64,000 bases of DNA from Lederbergia citri (GTDB lineage Bacteria > Bacillota > Bacilli > Bacillales > Bacillaceae_C). The stretch lies in contig NZ_JAGYPG010000001.1 in assembly GCF_018343625.1 (NCBI RefSeq), forward strand, positions 126,342 through 190,341. The letters are read 5' to 3'. The position numbers and the translations under genes were made by a program. Every line of letters starts with the position of its first letter. The first letter of the stretch is position 1. Positions 17,286 to 27,093 of the stretch are shown here, one piece after another. The notes below the pieces were generated by a model. That model had not been told where the DNA came from and ran no database searches. It saw nothing but the letters and a program-made list of their open reading frames with translations.

Positions 17286-17440
17286 AAATCTATAGAGGGA
17301 TATAAAAAATATGCAGCGGAATTAGGCTGGAACTAACATATGAGGAAGGTTCAAGAGGTCATGATTGGCAATATTGGGACACAAATATTAAAAGAGTTCT
17401 CGAATGGCTTCCTTTAGAAATCAATACGGTTTTGTCATAA
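17286..17440 (+). pseudogene. Remnant of a second esterase gene (C-terminal fragment, frameshifted)
   Basis: Translation of 17286-17320 gives [13 protein letters not shown] one-base frame change then gives [15 protein letters not shown] and continues to VLEWLPLE before a TAA at 17438-17440. This aligns with the end of the esterase at 12058-12891 (VTYEEGHGAHDWDFW and VIDWLPLE there), including the catalytic His. Restoring one C near 17322 would make the frame continuous. Only about 50 codons remain and no start is present. The fragment abuts the GH3 stop codon, so an internal deletion probably removed the rest. Confidence 0.85.
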
Positions 17441-17443
17441 ATT

Positions 17444-17472
17444 AAGGCAGTATTTTAGCTGCCTTTCATTTC
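17444..17472 (+). terminator. Weak terminator after the esterase remnant
   Basis: AAGGCAG (17444-17450) pairs with CTGCCTT (17459-17465) around an 8-nt loop, followed by a broken T run (TCATTTCAT). It lies 3 nt after the remnant's stop and may be that lost gene's original terminator, now serving the GH3 transcript. Confidence 0.5.
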
Positions 17473-17496
17473 ATAAGAAAATGAGGGGATTGGATC

Positions 17497-18579
17497 ATGC
17501 AAATTTTAAAAGTTGGGATTATAGGTTTAGGGGAAGTAGCGCAAACGATTCATTTGCCTATATTAGAATCTCTTAAAAACAAATATGAAATCAATGCTAT
17601 TTGCGATATATCTGAAAGATTGCTAGAAACGATGGGAGAAAAGTATCAAGTTAAGAATCGATATACAGATGCAATGGAGCTAACAAAGCAAGAGGATCTT
17701 GATATAGTATTCGTCCTCAACAGTGATGAATACCACACGGAATGTGTCGTGTCAGCTGCAGAAAATAAGAAGCATGTATTCGTTGAAAAGCCGATGTGTT
17801 TAACGATGGAAGATGCTGATAAAATAATTGAAGCGCGTGATGCAAATGGTGTTCAAGTGATGGTAGGTTATATGCGACGTTTTGCTCCAGCTTTCATTCA
17901 AGGTGTGGAAGAAGTAAAAAAAATAGAGAAAATTAATTATGCGAGAGTACGAGATATTATTGGTCATAATCATTTATTTATAGAACAATCACACAATGTC
18001 CTTCGCTTTAATGATATTGGTGAAGAGGCGAAGGCAGATCGGTCAGCAAGAGCTAGAGCAATGGTTCAGACTGCAATAGGAAACGTTCCGAGTGAAATCC
18101 AAAACGCTTATCGCCTTTTATGTGGATTAAGCAGCCATGATTTATCAGCCATGAGGGAGTTAATCGGTTTTCCTAATCGTGTCGTGTCGGCTACTCAATG
18201 GAATGGAGGCAGCTTTATAAGTTCCATTTTTGAATATGATGGTTTTTGCACGACTTTTGAGACAGGTGTAGATAATCTTAGGAGATTTGATGCTCATTTG
18301 GAGGTCTTTTCAGATGCAAAACAAATAAAAATACAATACAACACACCATATATTCGTCAATTGCCTACAACTCTATCTATTAAAGAAACAATTGGAGAAG
18401 AGCTGGAAGAAAGAACGATTAGACCAACATTTAAAGATGCCTATACGGAGGAATTAGAGTATTTGTATGATGTTATAGCAAAAGGTAAGACACCTAAAAC
18501 AACTCCAGAGGATTTTAAAGAAGATTTAAAGCTTTTTAAAATGATCGTAGATGAGCTTGTTAAAACTTACAGAGATTAA
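17497..18579 (+). CDS. Gfo/Idh/MocA-family oxidoreductase (second copy type)
   Basis: A 360-residue NAD(P)-dependent oxidoreductase with Rossmann motif GIIGLGEVAQ (residues 7-16) and the EKPM motif of the family. It differs clearly from the Gfo/Idh protein at 13057, so it is not a recent duplicate. ATG 17497 follows GAGGGGAT. It ends the glycoside-catabolism island and has its own terminator. Substrate unknown; it may act on a different sugar position or intermediate than the first dehydrogenase. Confidence 0.87.
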   Translation: MQILKVGIIGLGEVAQTIHLPILESLKNKYEINAICDISERLLETMGEKYQVKNRYTDAMELTKQEDLDIVFVLNSDEYHTECVVSAAENKKHVFVEKPMCLTMEDADKIIEARDANGVQVMVGYMRRFAPAFIQGVEEVKKIEKINYARVRDIIGHNHLFIEQSHNVLRFNDIGEEAKADRSARARAMVQTAIGNVPSEIQNAYRLLCGLSSHDLSAMRELIGFPNRVVSATQWNGGSFISSIFEYDGFCTTFETGVDNLRRFDAHLEVFSDAKQIKIQYNTPYIRQLPTTLSIKETIGEELEERTIRPTFKDAYTEELEYLYDVIAKGKTPKTTPEDFKEDLKLFKMIVDELVKTYRD

Positions 18580-18589
18580 TGAAGTAGAG

Positions 18590-18627
18590 ACAATCCAAGT
18601 TATCGCTTAGGATTGTTTTTCTTTTTG
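18590..18627 (+). terminator. Rho-independent terminator after the second Gfo/Idh gene
   Basis: ACAATCC-AAG (18590-18599) pairs with CTT-A-GGATTGT (18606-18616) and is followed by TTTTTCTTTTT. Confidence 0.8.
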
Positions 18628-18762
18628 AATTGGATTAGCACAAAACACAATTGGGTATTCTGTAACAAAGGATGAAGAATTTTACCTTTATATTATGATA
18701 TAATTTACATTATTTATAGAAAGCTTAATCTTTATCCTGATAGCGTGAATTGAGGAATGTTC

Positions 18763-19371
18763 ATGGATTTCTATTCAATCAAAGAATGGTTTACACTTGA
18801 CAATGTAGTAGATTTAATTGATAAATACCGATCGTTTGGACCTCTTCCGGGAATTTTATTACCTTTATTGGAAGCTTTCCTACCATTCTTACCTTTATTT
18901 CTTTTTGTTATGGCTAATGCAAATGCATTTGGCTTAGGTTGGGGATTCTTTTTATCTTGGTTAGGAGCTTCGCTAGGATCACTACTCGTTTTTTTGCTTA
19001 TACGAAGGTACGGGGAATCCCGTGTATTGCGCTTTTTACATAGGAATAAGAATGTGCAGAACTTAACGGCATGGATAGAAAGACGAGGCTTTGGTCCACT
19101 GTTTTTATTATTATGTTTTCCTTTTACACCGTCGGCCATTGTAAATATAGTTGCAGGACTTTCTAAAATAAATGTATACCAATATATACTTGCCGTTATT
19201 TGTGGAAAAGCCGTTATGATTTTTACTTTAAGCTTTATTGGCTATGACATCGTTTCTTTGATTAAACAGCCAATTCGAACAGGGATTGTTCTCGTTATTA
19301 TTTTCATTCTTTGGTACGCCGGAAAGCATATTGAGAACAGAATGAAGAACAGGGCACATACTCGAGGATAA
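18763..19371 (+). CDS. TVP38/TMEM64 (DedA-like) family membrane protein, YhjE-like
   Basis: A 202-residue integral membrane protein with about five hydrophobic segments and the family core GFGPLFLLLCFPFTPSAIVN. It resembles B. subtilis YhjE in sequence and in position next to addB. The start is ATG 18763, since TGAGGAA precedes it at 6 nt; an in-frame ATG at 18757 overlaps that site. DedA/VTT-domain proteins are linked to lipid scrambling and membrane homeostasis; the function of this branch is unknown. The B. subtilis neighbour sipV is absent. Confidence 0.85.
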   Translation: MDFYSIKEWFTLDNVVDLIDKYRSFGPLPGILLPLLEAFLPFLPLFLFVMANANAFGLGWGFFLSWLGASLGSLLVFLLIRRYGESRVLRFLHRNKNVQNLTAWIERRGFGPLFLLLCFPFTPSAIVNIVAGLSKINVYQYILAVICGKAVMIFTLSFIGYDIVSLIKQPIRTGIVLVIIFILWYAGKHIENRMKNRAHTRG

Positions 19372-19373
19372 AA

Positions 19374-19400
19374 AGTTGTCTTTATGACAGCTTTTTTATT
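19374..19400 (+). terminator. Terminator after the TVP38-family gene
   Basis: AGTTGTC pairs with GACAGCT (one G-U) around TTTAT, followed by TTTTTTATTTT. Confidence 0.75.
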
Positions 19401-19405
19401 TTACT

Positions 19406-19580
19406 AAAAACCTGAGTCCATAAATGTCAAAGAGTAGACTTTTTAACTCAGAACATTTCCTTTAAGAAGACTAACAGAATACGGTCCGGAAGGCGCAATA
19501 GAGAAAGACGAACATCGACTAAAAGCCCCACATCCAGTGGGCATGTACGTCCATAAACAGGTGCTTAGGCTTTGTTTTTG
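19406..19580 (+). repeat. Decayed composite intergenic palindromic repeat (copy R1)
   Basis: The left part (19406-19460) carries the CCTGAGT...AAAGAG...ACTCAGAACATT module also found inside copies at 54280-54340 and 61205-61260. The right part (19510-19580) carries CATCGACTAAAA, the CCCACATCC-GTGGG hairpin, GTACGTC and a CAGGTGCTT end, as in the other copies. The middle is poorly preserved. It fills the gap between the TVP38-family gene and addB. Confidence 0.75.
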
Positions 19581-19644
19581 GGAATGTATGTTCGTTGTGG
19601 TATAATAATTTCATGTCATATTTACGTAAAAGGGGATGGGAAAT

Positions 19645-22600
19645 TTGTCGCTTCGTTTCGTCATTGGACGATCTGGAACAGGGAAGACAACTTGGTTCCT
19701 AGATGAAATAAAAGATAAACTGATGAAACAGCCTGATGGGTACCCAGTTCTATATATTGTCCCAGAGCAAATGACGTTTTTATCGGAATATCGTTTAATT
19801 AATACACCTGGATTATCTGGAATGATCCGAACACAAGTATATAGTTTTACCCGTTTAGCTTGGAGAATCTTCCAGGAAACTGGAGGAGCTGGCAGAAACC
19901 ATCTTTCCAGTGTTGGATTAAATATGTTAATTCGAAAAATCATTGAGGATCATAAAGATGATTTAAAACTGTTTAAAAAGGCAGCTGACAAAAAAGGCTT
20001 TATTGAGCATGTGGAAAAAATGCTGACGGAATTTAAGCATTACTGTATTACCCCTGAAGATCTTCATATTTCACAAAAAGAGCTTTCTTTTAAAGCATCC
20101 ACAAGAGCGCTCGCAGACAAGATGCATGATCTGGAACTAATCTATCATAAATTTGAACAATCACTCATTGGAAAGTACACAAATTCCAATGACTATTTAA
20201 ATTTGCTGGCTGATTCCATAAAAAATTCAAGTTATTTAAAGGATGCAGAAATTTATATAGATGGATTTCATAATTTTACACCGCAAGAAAAAAGAGTTAT
20301 TGAACAACTAATGAAGCATTGTAAAAGGGTATCCATTGCTCTTGTACTTGATCGACCATATAAAAATGGTGCCAAGCCCGAAGAACTTGATTTATTCAGA
20401 TTAACTGGAGAAACGTATTCAGATTTATATGAAATGGCTTCAGAGGGCGGCATCTTATTAGAAGAGGATGTTTTTCTTGCTGATGCACCGAGGTTTCAGG
20501 ATGAAGGTTTACAGTATTTGCAAGCTCGTTTTGAAAAACGTCCGGTAAAATCATTTGATCATAAGCCCGCCATTGAAATAAGAATAGCAGCAAATAGACG
20601 TGCTGAGGTGGAAGGAACTGCTAGAGAAATTCGCAGGCTCGTTAGAGAAGAAGGCTACCGTTACAATGATATAGCGGTATTAATTAGAAATGGACATGAA
20701 TATCAAGAGACATTGGAAACAGTTTTTCATGACTATGAGATTCCATTTTTCCTTGATCAAAAGCGGCCGATGTTAAATCATCCCTTAATTGAACTTATTC
20801 GAAGTGCGTTAGATATCATTAATAGCCATTGGAGATATGAGCCGGTATTTCGTGCAATTAAAACAGATTTACTATTTCCTTTAGGGTCTGATTTGGAGAA
20901 GTTGAGAGAACAAATGGACAGGCTTGAAAATTATGTATTAGCCCATGGAATAAAAGGTGATAAATGGATCGATAAGAAACCATGGCGCTATAAAAGGTTC
21001 TTCGGACTAGAACATGAAGGTTCTCCCCAAACGGATGCTGAAAAAGAATTAGAGTCTGAATTAAATAAGTCTCGTGATCTTGTCGTATTACCACTTTTTC
21101 GATTATCTAGAAGAATTAAAAAAGCTAAAAATGCTCGCGAACTATGTGAAGCAGTTTATTTAGCGTTGGAAGAATTGGATATCCCAGCGAAGTTAGCAGA
21201 AAAAAGTAATATTGCTGAAGAAAAAGGACAGCTTGTCGTTTCAAGGGAACATGACCAAGCATGGGATGCAGCTGTCGATTTACTTGATCAATTAGTTGAA
21301 ATTATGGGAAATGAACAAATTTCCATAGAAACGTTCATCGATATTCTTGATTCTGGTTTGGAGGCAGCGAAATTTTCATTAATTCCACCTGCAATCGATC
21401 AAGTTTTTGTTGCAAACTTAGAATTATCTCGACTTTCAAATATTAAAGCTTCTTTCGTCATTGGCTTAAATGATGGTGTCCTTCCTGCAAAACAAATGGA
21501 TGAAGGTACATTGTCAGATGAAGATCGCAATGAACTAGATGCGATTGGAATGCAGCTAGCACCAGGTGGGAAGAAAAAACTGCTTGATGAAGATTTTGTT
21601 GCCTATCGAGCTTTTACAGTTCAAGAAGAGCGTCTTTATTTATCTTATCCACTTGCAAATGACGAGGGAAAAGGTTTGCTGCCTTCACCATATATAAAAA
21701 GAATGAAGGAAATTTTCCCGGAAATAAAGGAAATCAGTGAAGTCAATGAACCAAGTGAGCTTTTAATGGACGAGCAATTTGCCTATGTTTCGCACCCTGG
21801 AACGGCAATTGCCTATTTAACCGCACAATTACAGTTGACGACCCGAGGGTATCCTATCGCTGACTTTTGGTGGGATGTTTATAATTTTTATATGAATCAA
21901 CCTAGTCACAAAAATAAAGCGAATAGAATTCTTTCAAGCTTATTTTATCAAAATGGAGCGGAAACACTTTCTGAAAAAACGAGTAAAGAATTGTATGGGG
22001 ATGAAATGCTTGCCAGTGTCTCAAGGATGGAGCTTTTTCACGGCTGTCCGTTTTCACACTTTTCATCCCATGGCCTACGTTTGCGTGAAAGAGAGATTTA
22101 TAGGCTAGACGCACCGCATATTGGAGATTTATTTCATGCTGCACTAAAGTGGATTTCCGAAGAAGTAGTTAAAAAGGGACTTACATGGTCAAGCTTAACG
22201 AAACAACAATGTGAATGGCTTGCTAAAATGGCTGTGGAACAATTTGCTCCAAGACTTCAAAATCAAATTCTACTAAGTTCAAATCGGTATTTTTATATTA
22301 AGAGGAAACTGGAGCAAATCATCGGAAGAGCTTCTTATGTTTTAAGCAGTCACGCAAAAGTAAGTGGTTTTACGCCAGTAGGGCTGGAGCTAGATTTTGG
22401 GCCTTTTAAGCAATTACCCCCGCTCGCATTTACGTTGAAAAGCGGAACAAAAATGCAGCTTCAAGGTCGAATCGACCGCGTCGATAAAGCGGAAGATGAA
22501 AATGGTGTATATTTGCGGATCATCGACTATAAATCCAGTTCGAGAGACTTGGATTTAAATGAAGTTTATCATGGAATTGCATTACAAATGCTTACTTATT

Positions 22601-23160
22601 TAGATATTATTATCACTCACTCAAGTAAGTTGGTCGGAACGGAAGCAAGGCCTGCCGGAGTTTTATATTTTCATGTCCACAATCCAATGCTCAATAGTGA
22701 TAAGGTTGTGACCTTGGAGGATATCGAAAATGCCATTTTGAAGGAATTTAAGATGAAAGGTCTGTTACTCGGCGATTCAAATGTTATTCGCCTTATGGAC
22801 AATTCCTTGGAAACAGGAGCTTCAAACATCATATCTGCAAGCATTAATAAAGATGGAAGTTTGTCAGCAAGCTCACAAAAAAGTTCTGCTACTGAAGAAG
22901 ATTTTAAAACATTAAGACTTTACATGCGTAATCTCTATCAAGAATCTGGAAACAGAATTATTTCAGGGGACGTTCATATTGCCCCGTATAAATTAGGGGA
23001 CAGAACTCCTTGTCAATTCTGTTCATATAAATCAGTTTGCCAGTTTGATCAATCTCTAAATAATAATCGTTTTCGTATCATTCCTCAGCAAGACTCACAT
23101 GATGTTCTTGCTAGGATTCGAGAGGAGGTCGTTACTTATGAAGACAGTCATTCCAAATAA
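19645..23160 (+). CDS. addB: AddB subunit of ATP-dependent helicase/nuclease
   Basis: About 1171 residues, matching AddB. With AddA it processes double-strand ends for RecA loading. Visible elements are a Walker A-like GRSGTGKT (8-15), the nuclease motif DYKSS (Asp 961, Lys 963) and the four-cysteine iron-sulphur cluster (Cys 801 in HGCPF, then Cys 1123, 1126 and 1132 in the C-terminal CxxCx5C). Start choice: AAAAGGGG lies 9 nt before TTG 19645, whereas the in-frame ATG at 19636 directly touches that site; ATG 19636 (3 residues longer) remains possible. It overlaps addA by 23 nt. Confidence 0.95.
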   Translation: MSLRFVIGRSGTGKTTWFLDEIKDKLMKQPDGYPVLYIVPEQMTFLSEYRLINTPGLSGMIRTQVYSFTRLAWRIFQETGGAGRNHLSSVGLNMLIRKIIEDHKDDLKLFKKAADKKGFIEHVEKMLTEFKHYCITPEDLHISQKELSFKASTRALADKMHDLELIYHKFEQSLIGKYTNSNDYLNLLADSIKNSSYLKDAEIYIDGFHNFTPQEKRVIEQLMKHCKRVSIALVLDRPYKNGAKPEELDLFRLTGETYSDLYEMASEGGILLEEDVFLADAPRFQDEGLQYLQARFEKRPVKSFDHKPAIEIRIAANRRAEVEGTAREIRRLVREEGYRYNDIAVLIRNGHEYQETLETVFHDYEIPFFLDQKRPMLNHPLIELIRSALDIINSHWRYEPVFRAIKTDLLFPLGSDLEKLREQMDRLENYVLAHGIKGDKWIDKKPWRYKRFFGLEHEGSPQTDAEKELESELNKSRDLVVLPLFRLSRRIKKAKNARELCEAVYLALEELDIPAKLAEKSNIAEEKGQLVVSREHDQAWDAAVDLLDQLVEIMGNEQISIETFIDILDSGLEAAKFSLIPPAIDQVFVANLELSRLSNIKASFVIGLNDGVLPAKQMDEGTLSDEDRNELDAIGMQLAPGGKKKLLDEDFVAYRAFTVQEERLYLSYPLANDEGKGLLPSPYIKRMKEIFPEIKEISEVNEPSELLMDEQFAYVSHPGTAIAYLTAQLQLTTRGYPIADFWWDVYNFYMNQPSHKNKANRILSSLFYQNGAETLSEKTSKELYGDEMLASVSRMELFHGCPFSHFSSHGLRLREREIYRLDAPHIGDLFHAALKWISEEVVKKGLTWSSLTKQQCEWLAKMAVEQFAPRLQNQILLSSNRYFYIKRKLEQIIGRASYVLSSHAKVSGFTPVGLELDFGPFKQLPPLAFTLKSGTKMQLQGRIDRVDKAEDENGVYLRIIDYKSSSRDLDLNEVYHGIALQMLTYLDIIITHSSKLVGTEARPAGVLYFHVHNPMLNSDKVVTLEDIENAILKEFKMKGLLLGDSNVIRLMDNSLETGASNIISASINKDGSLSASSQKSSATEEDFKTLRLYMRNLYQESGNRIISGDVHIAPYKLGDRTPCQFCSYKSVCQFDQSLNNNRFRIIPQQDSHDVLARIREEVVTYEDSHSK

Positions 23161-26100
23161 GCCCGAACACGTTACTTGGACGAATGATCAATGGAAAGCA
23201 ATTATGGCGAAAGATCAAGATATTTTAGTTGCAGCTGCTGCGGGTTCGGGAAAAACGGCAGTTCTCGTTGAACGTATTATTCAAAAAATACTAGCAAGTG
23301 AAGATCCAATAAATATTGACGAATTGCTCGTTGTTACGTTTACTAATGCGTCTGCAGCAGAGATGAGACATCGAATTGGCGAGGCACTTGAAAAGGCGAT
23401 CAATGAAGACCCTTTATCATCCCATTTAAGGAGGCAGCTCGGCCTTTTGAACAGTGCTTCAATTTCAACCTTGCATTCCTTTTGTCTCGATGTTGTTCGA
23501 AAGTATTATTATATGATTGACATAGATCCTGGCTTTCGAATTGCAGATCAAACGGAGGCTGACCTTCTCCGTGACGAAGTACTCGATGAACTATTCGAAA
23601 GGGAATACGGAAAATCAGAGAATGAATCCTTTTATCGGCTTGTAGATACATTTTCAAATGATCGAAATGATAGTGCTGTCCAAGATCTTGTTCTTAAACT
23701 GTATGACTTTTCCCGTTCTCATCCTGATCCGTTTATGTGGCTCAATCAAATAGTGGAAATGTATGATGTTACGGAAAATACTAATATAGAACAACTCCCT
23801 TTTATTGATATATTAAAATTTGATATTCAACTTCAAATATCTGGAGCTAGAGAATTACTTGAACAAGCTTTGGAATTGTCAAAGTATCCTGGAGGACCAG
23901 CTCCAAGGGCTGAAAATTACTTAGATGATCTTTTTATAGTAGAGAGGATGGAAAATGCAGCAGCCAAAGGGTGGAAATCACTATATGAGACGATGAATGA
24001 CTGGAGTTTTTCAAGATCGAAGTCATGCAAAGGTGATGAATATGACCCAGATATTGTAAAAGAAGCAGATGATTTAAGAAAAGCTGCCCGAGGAATGTTG
24101 GACAAACTCGCAAAAGAATTATTCTCTAAAACTCCTGAAAAGTTTTTAAAGGATATGCAAGATATGAAACAAGTTCTTGCCACTTTGGTTGAGGTTGTAA
24201 AGCAGTTTTCACAATTGTTTGAGAAAGAAAAAGCGGATAGAGGGTTAGTCGACTTTTCAGACCTTGAACATTTATGTCTTGAAATTTTGTTGGAACCAAA
24301 TGAAGAGGAAAAAGGGATTATTCCCTCTGAAATCGCGATTAGTTATCAAAAGCAGTTTAAAGAAGTACTAGTGGACGAATATCAAGATACGAATATGGTG
24401 CAAGAAACCATCATCAAATTAGTATCAACTGATAGCGAGTTTAATGGGAATCTTTTTATGGTTGGAGATGTTAAGCAATCCATTTACCGTTTTCGTCTTG
24501 CTGAACCTAATTTATTTCTTGGAAAGTACTTGCGTTTTACAAGAGAAGGAGAAAATACTGGCCTTCGTATAGACCTTTCCCGTAACTTCCGAAGTCGAGC
24601 AGAGGTATTAGACGGGGTAAACTATATTTTTAAGCAAATTATGGGCACAAATGTTGGAGAAATTGAATATAATCATGATGCTGAGCTCATTAAAGGCTCT
24701 GGATATCCAGATGACGATTCTTTTCCGATTGAAGTAGCCATCATCGACCAATCAGATGAAGAAGTAGATGATCAAGAAGAGTTCGAGAATCATTTAGATC
24801 ATAATGAATTAGTGCAAACGAAGCTTGAAGCTCGTTATATGGCAGGAAAAATCAGAAAGATGATTGATGAGGAAAATCCTATTTATGAGTTAAAAACAAA
24901 GAGTGTACGGCCAACTAGATATAAAGATATTGTGATTCTCGTCCGTTCTCTTAGTTGGGCGCCAGAGATTATGGAAGAATTCAAGCATTACGGCATCCCA
25001 GTACACGTTAATTTGTCTACCGGTTATTTTGAAGCGACTGAAGTATCAATTATGATGTCTTTACTTAAAATCATTGATAATCCTGATCAAGATATCCCTC
25101 TTGCCGCAGTTCTCAGATCTCCGATTATCGGTTTATCGGAAGAGGAATTAGCTCATATTCGCCTTCATACAAGGAAAGGAAGTTATTACGAAGCTTGTAA
25201 AATGTTTATATCGAAAATTCCTGATCATGATTTTGGACAAGCTTGGGAGCAAGTTTCTCAGTTTTTCAATCAGCTTCATGAATGGAGAAATATCGCTCGA
25301 GGTGGGGCATTATCAGAGCTGATTTGGCAACTTTATCGTGACACTGGATTTTATGAATTCGTCGGGGGACTTCCTGGTGGAAAACAGAGACAAGCGAATT
25401 TGCGGGCCTTTTATGATCGAGCCCGACAATATGAAAGTACTTCTTTCCGAGGGTTATTTCGTTTCTTAAGGTTTATTGAAAGAATGCGTGACAGAGGAAA
25501 CGATTTAGGGGCAGCGAGAGCTCTTGGAGAGCAGGAAGATGTCGTTCGAATTATGACGATTCACTCAAGCAAAGGTTTAGAATTTCCTGTTGTTTTTGTA
25601 GCAGGAACTGCAAGACAATTCAATATGAGAGATTTATATAGCAGCAATCTATTTGATAAGGAATTTGGTTTTGCTTGCAAATATGTCAATCCCGAAAAGC
25701 GTATTTCGTATTCTTCATTACCCCAGCTCGCTTTTAAAAGGAAGAAAAAAATGGAGCTTCTATCTGAAGAAATGCGCGTCCTATATGTTGCGTTGACAAG
25801 GGCGAAGGAACAGCTCTTTTTGGTTGCTACTGTAAAAAACGTCGAAAAAAAAATGAAAAAATGGATGAAGGCCATGAAACAATCAGACTGGCTGTTATCC
25901 GACCAAGATCGAGCCCAAGCGAAATGTTATCTCGACTGGATTGGGATGGCACTTGTAAGACATCAAGACGGGGAGAATGTTCGTTTAGCAAGCGGTGGAA
26001 AGTGTGAAAATGAAATTTTTGAGCATCCATCACGTTGGAAAATTGAAGTTTTCTCTAAAAACCAATTTGATGAAGAGATCGGGAACCACCAAAACGCGGA

Positions 26101-26887
26101 TCTTACTTGGCAGGAATCGGTCAAAAAAGGGCAAGCAATTGAGATCGAGTCAACATACAAGGAAGAAGTATATTCACGACTTTCGTGGGAATATGCTTTT
26201 CCTTTATCGACAAAAAGAATGTCAAAACAATCTGTTTCAGAGATAAAAAGGATGTTTGAAACAAGGGATGAAGCAAGTTCTACACAATTAATCAAAAGAG
26301 ATAGCAAGCTTCATTATGACCGACCAAAATTTATGAGTGAAAAAGGAGTCCTCTCCCCTGCAGAACGTGGAACAGCCATGCATACAGTTATGCAGCATAT
26401 TCCACTTGATGAGCAGCCGACAATCTTGTCGATAGAACTGTTGCTTGAGGAATTAATCCTAAAAGAAATTATTACAAACGAACAAGCTGAAGTAGTTTCA
26501 AGCGAACAAATAGTAGAGTTTTTTCAAAGTGATATTGGAATAAGAACAATTTCAGCCAAGAAAGTTCATCGTGAAGTTCCGTTTACAATGGGAATACCAG
26601 CACGGGAAGTTTATTCAGACTGGGATGGGTTTGATGAAAATGTGCTAGTCCAAGGAATCATTGACTGTATAATTGAAGAAAATGATGGGGTTATTTTACT
26701 AGATTATAAAACAGATACGATCCAAGGTAGATTTCCTAACGGATTTTCACAGGCAAAAAATATTCTTGCTAGACGCTATGAAACACAACTGAATTTTTAC
26801 GAGCGAGCCATTACCGAAATATGGGAAAAGCCTGTTATCGGTAAATACTTATATTTCTTTGATGGTGGAGAATTTTTGAAGTTATAA
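23138..26887 (+). CDS. addA: AddA subunit, UvrD-like helicase and nuclease
   Basis: 1249 residues. A superfamily 1A helicase has Walker A AAAAGSGKT (32-40), Walker B DEYQDTN (Asp 413) and motif IMTIHSSKGLEFPVV. The C-terminal RecB-like nuclease contains LLDYKTDT (Asp 1189, Lys 1191). ATG 23138 follows GAGAGGAGG inside the end of addB; the frame is open further upstream to 23099 but without a better binding site. Together with AddB it forms the RecBCD-equivalent enzyme. In B. subtilis sbcDC follows; here a repeat and the convergent gerP operon follow instead. Confidence 0.96.
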   Translation: MKTVIPNKPEHVTWTNDQWKAIMAKDQDILVAAAAGSGKTAVLVERIIQKILASEDPINIDELLVVTFTNASAAEMRHRIGEALEKAINEDPLSSHLRRQLGLLNSASISTLHSFCLDVVRKYYYMIDIDPGFRIADQTEADLLRDEVLDELFEREYGKSENESFYRLVDTFSNDRNDSAVQDLVLKLYDFSRSHPDPFMWLNQIVEMYDVTENTNIEQLPFIDILKFDIQLQISGARELLEQALELSKYPGGPAPRAENYLDDLFIVERMENAAAKGWKSLYETMNDWSFSRSKSCKGDEYDPDIVKEADDLRKAARGMLDKLAKELFSKTPEKFLKDMQDMKQVLATLVEVVKQFSQLFEKEKADRGLVDFSDLEHLCLEILLEPNEEEKGIIPSEIAISYQKQFKEVLVDEYQDTNMVQETIIKLVSTDSEFNGNLFMVGDVKQSIYRFRLAEPNLFLGKYLRFTREGENTGLRIDLSRNFRSRAEVLDGVNYIFKQIMGTNVGEIEYNHDAELIKGSGYPDDDSFPIEVAIIDQSDEEVDDQEEFENHLDHNELVQTKLEARYMAGKIRKMIDEENPIYELKTKSVRPTRYKDIVILVRSLSWAPEIMEEFKHYGIPVHVNLSTGYFEATEVSIMMSLLKIIDNPDQDIPLAAVLRSPIIGLSEEELAHIRLHTRKGSYYEACKMFISKIPDHDFGQAWEQVSQFFNQLHEWRNIARGGALSELIWQLYRDTGFYEFVGGLPGGKQRQANLRAFYDRARQYESTSFRGLFRFLRFIERMRDRGNDLGAARALGEQEDVVRIMTIHSSKGLEFPVVFVAGTARQFNMRDLYSSNLFDKEFGFACKYVNPEKRISYSSLPQLAFKRKKKMELLSEEMRVLYVALTRAKEQLFLVATVKNVEKKMKKWMKAMKQSDWLLSDQDRAQAKCYLDWIGMALVRHQDGENVRLASGGKCENEIFEHPSRWKIEVFSKNQFDEEIGNHQNADLTWQESVKKGQAIEIESTYKEEVYSRLSWEYAFPLSTKRMSKQSVSEIKRMFETRDEASSTQLIKRDSKLHYDRPKFMSEKGVLSPAERGTAMHTVMQHIPLDEQPTILSIELLLEELILKEIITNEQAEVVSSEQIVEFFQSDIGIRTISAKKVHREVPFTMGIPAREVYSDWDGFDENVLVQGIIDCIIEENDGVILLDYKTDTIQGRFPNGFSQAKNILARRYETQLNFYERAITEIWEKPVIGKYLYFFDGGEFLKL

Positions 26888-26888
26888 T

Positions 26889-27047
26889 AAGAAAAGCGCA
26901 AGCGCCTTGCTCATCGACGTACAAACTTCAGGGCCTTCGACTGAGATAAAGGAAACACGATGAGTCCGATAGGACGAATCGATGTTGACTTACGCAAAAG
27001 AGTAGGACAAGAAGTTTGCTAGTCGATAGGCGCCGGAGCTGGACAAC
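26889..27047 (-). repeat. Intergenic palindromic repeat (copy R2), minus orientation
   Basis: Read on the minus strand it begins TTGTCCAGCTCCGGCGCC and ends GGCGCTTGCGCTTTTCTT. It has the core segments shared with other copies: ATCGACTAGCAAACTTCTTGTCC, AAGTCAACATCGATTCGTCC, ATCGTGTTTCCTTTATCTC and GTCGAAGGCC (each partly quoted). The two arms are complementary along most of their length, forming one long hairpin. Homology with the copy at 61092 continues outward into 27048-27085 (TCTAAATTCAAAAAGACTAT and onward), seen in inverse orientation at 61053-61090. Confidence 0.85.
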
Positions 27048-27093
27048 AAAATTCTAAATTCAAAAAGACTATAAAAAACTTATACTTTTTTAA

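Noticed and set aside
18771..19139. 122-codon frame opposite the TVP38-family gene
   Set aside because: Antisense shadow of a real membrane-protein gene; composition is typical of a complementary strand, with no binding site.
26889..27047. Transposase gene or complete insertion sequence in the repeats
   Set aside because: No repeat copy contains a coding frame with transposase motifs; the copies are non-autonomous and short.
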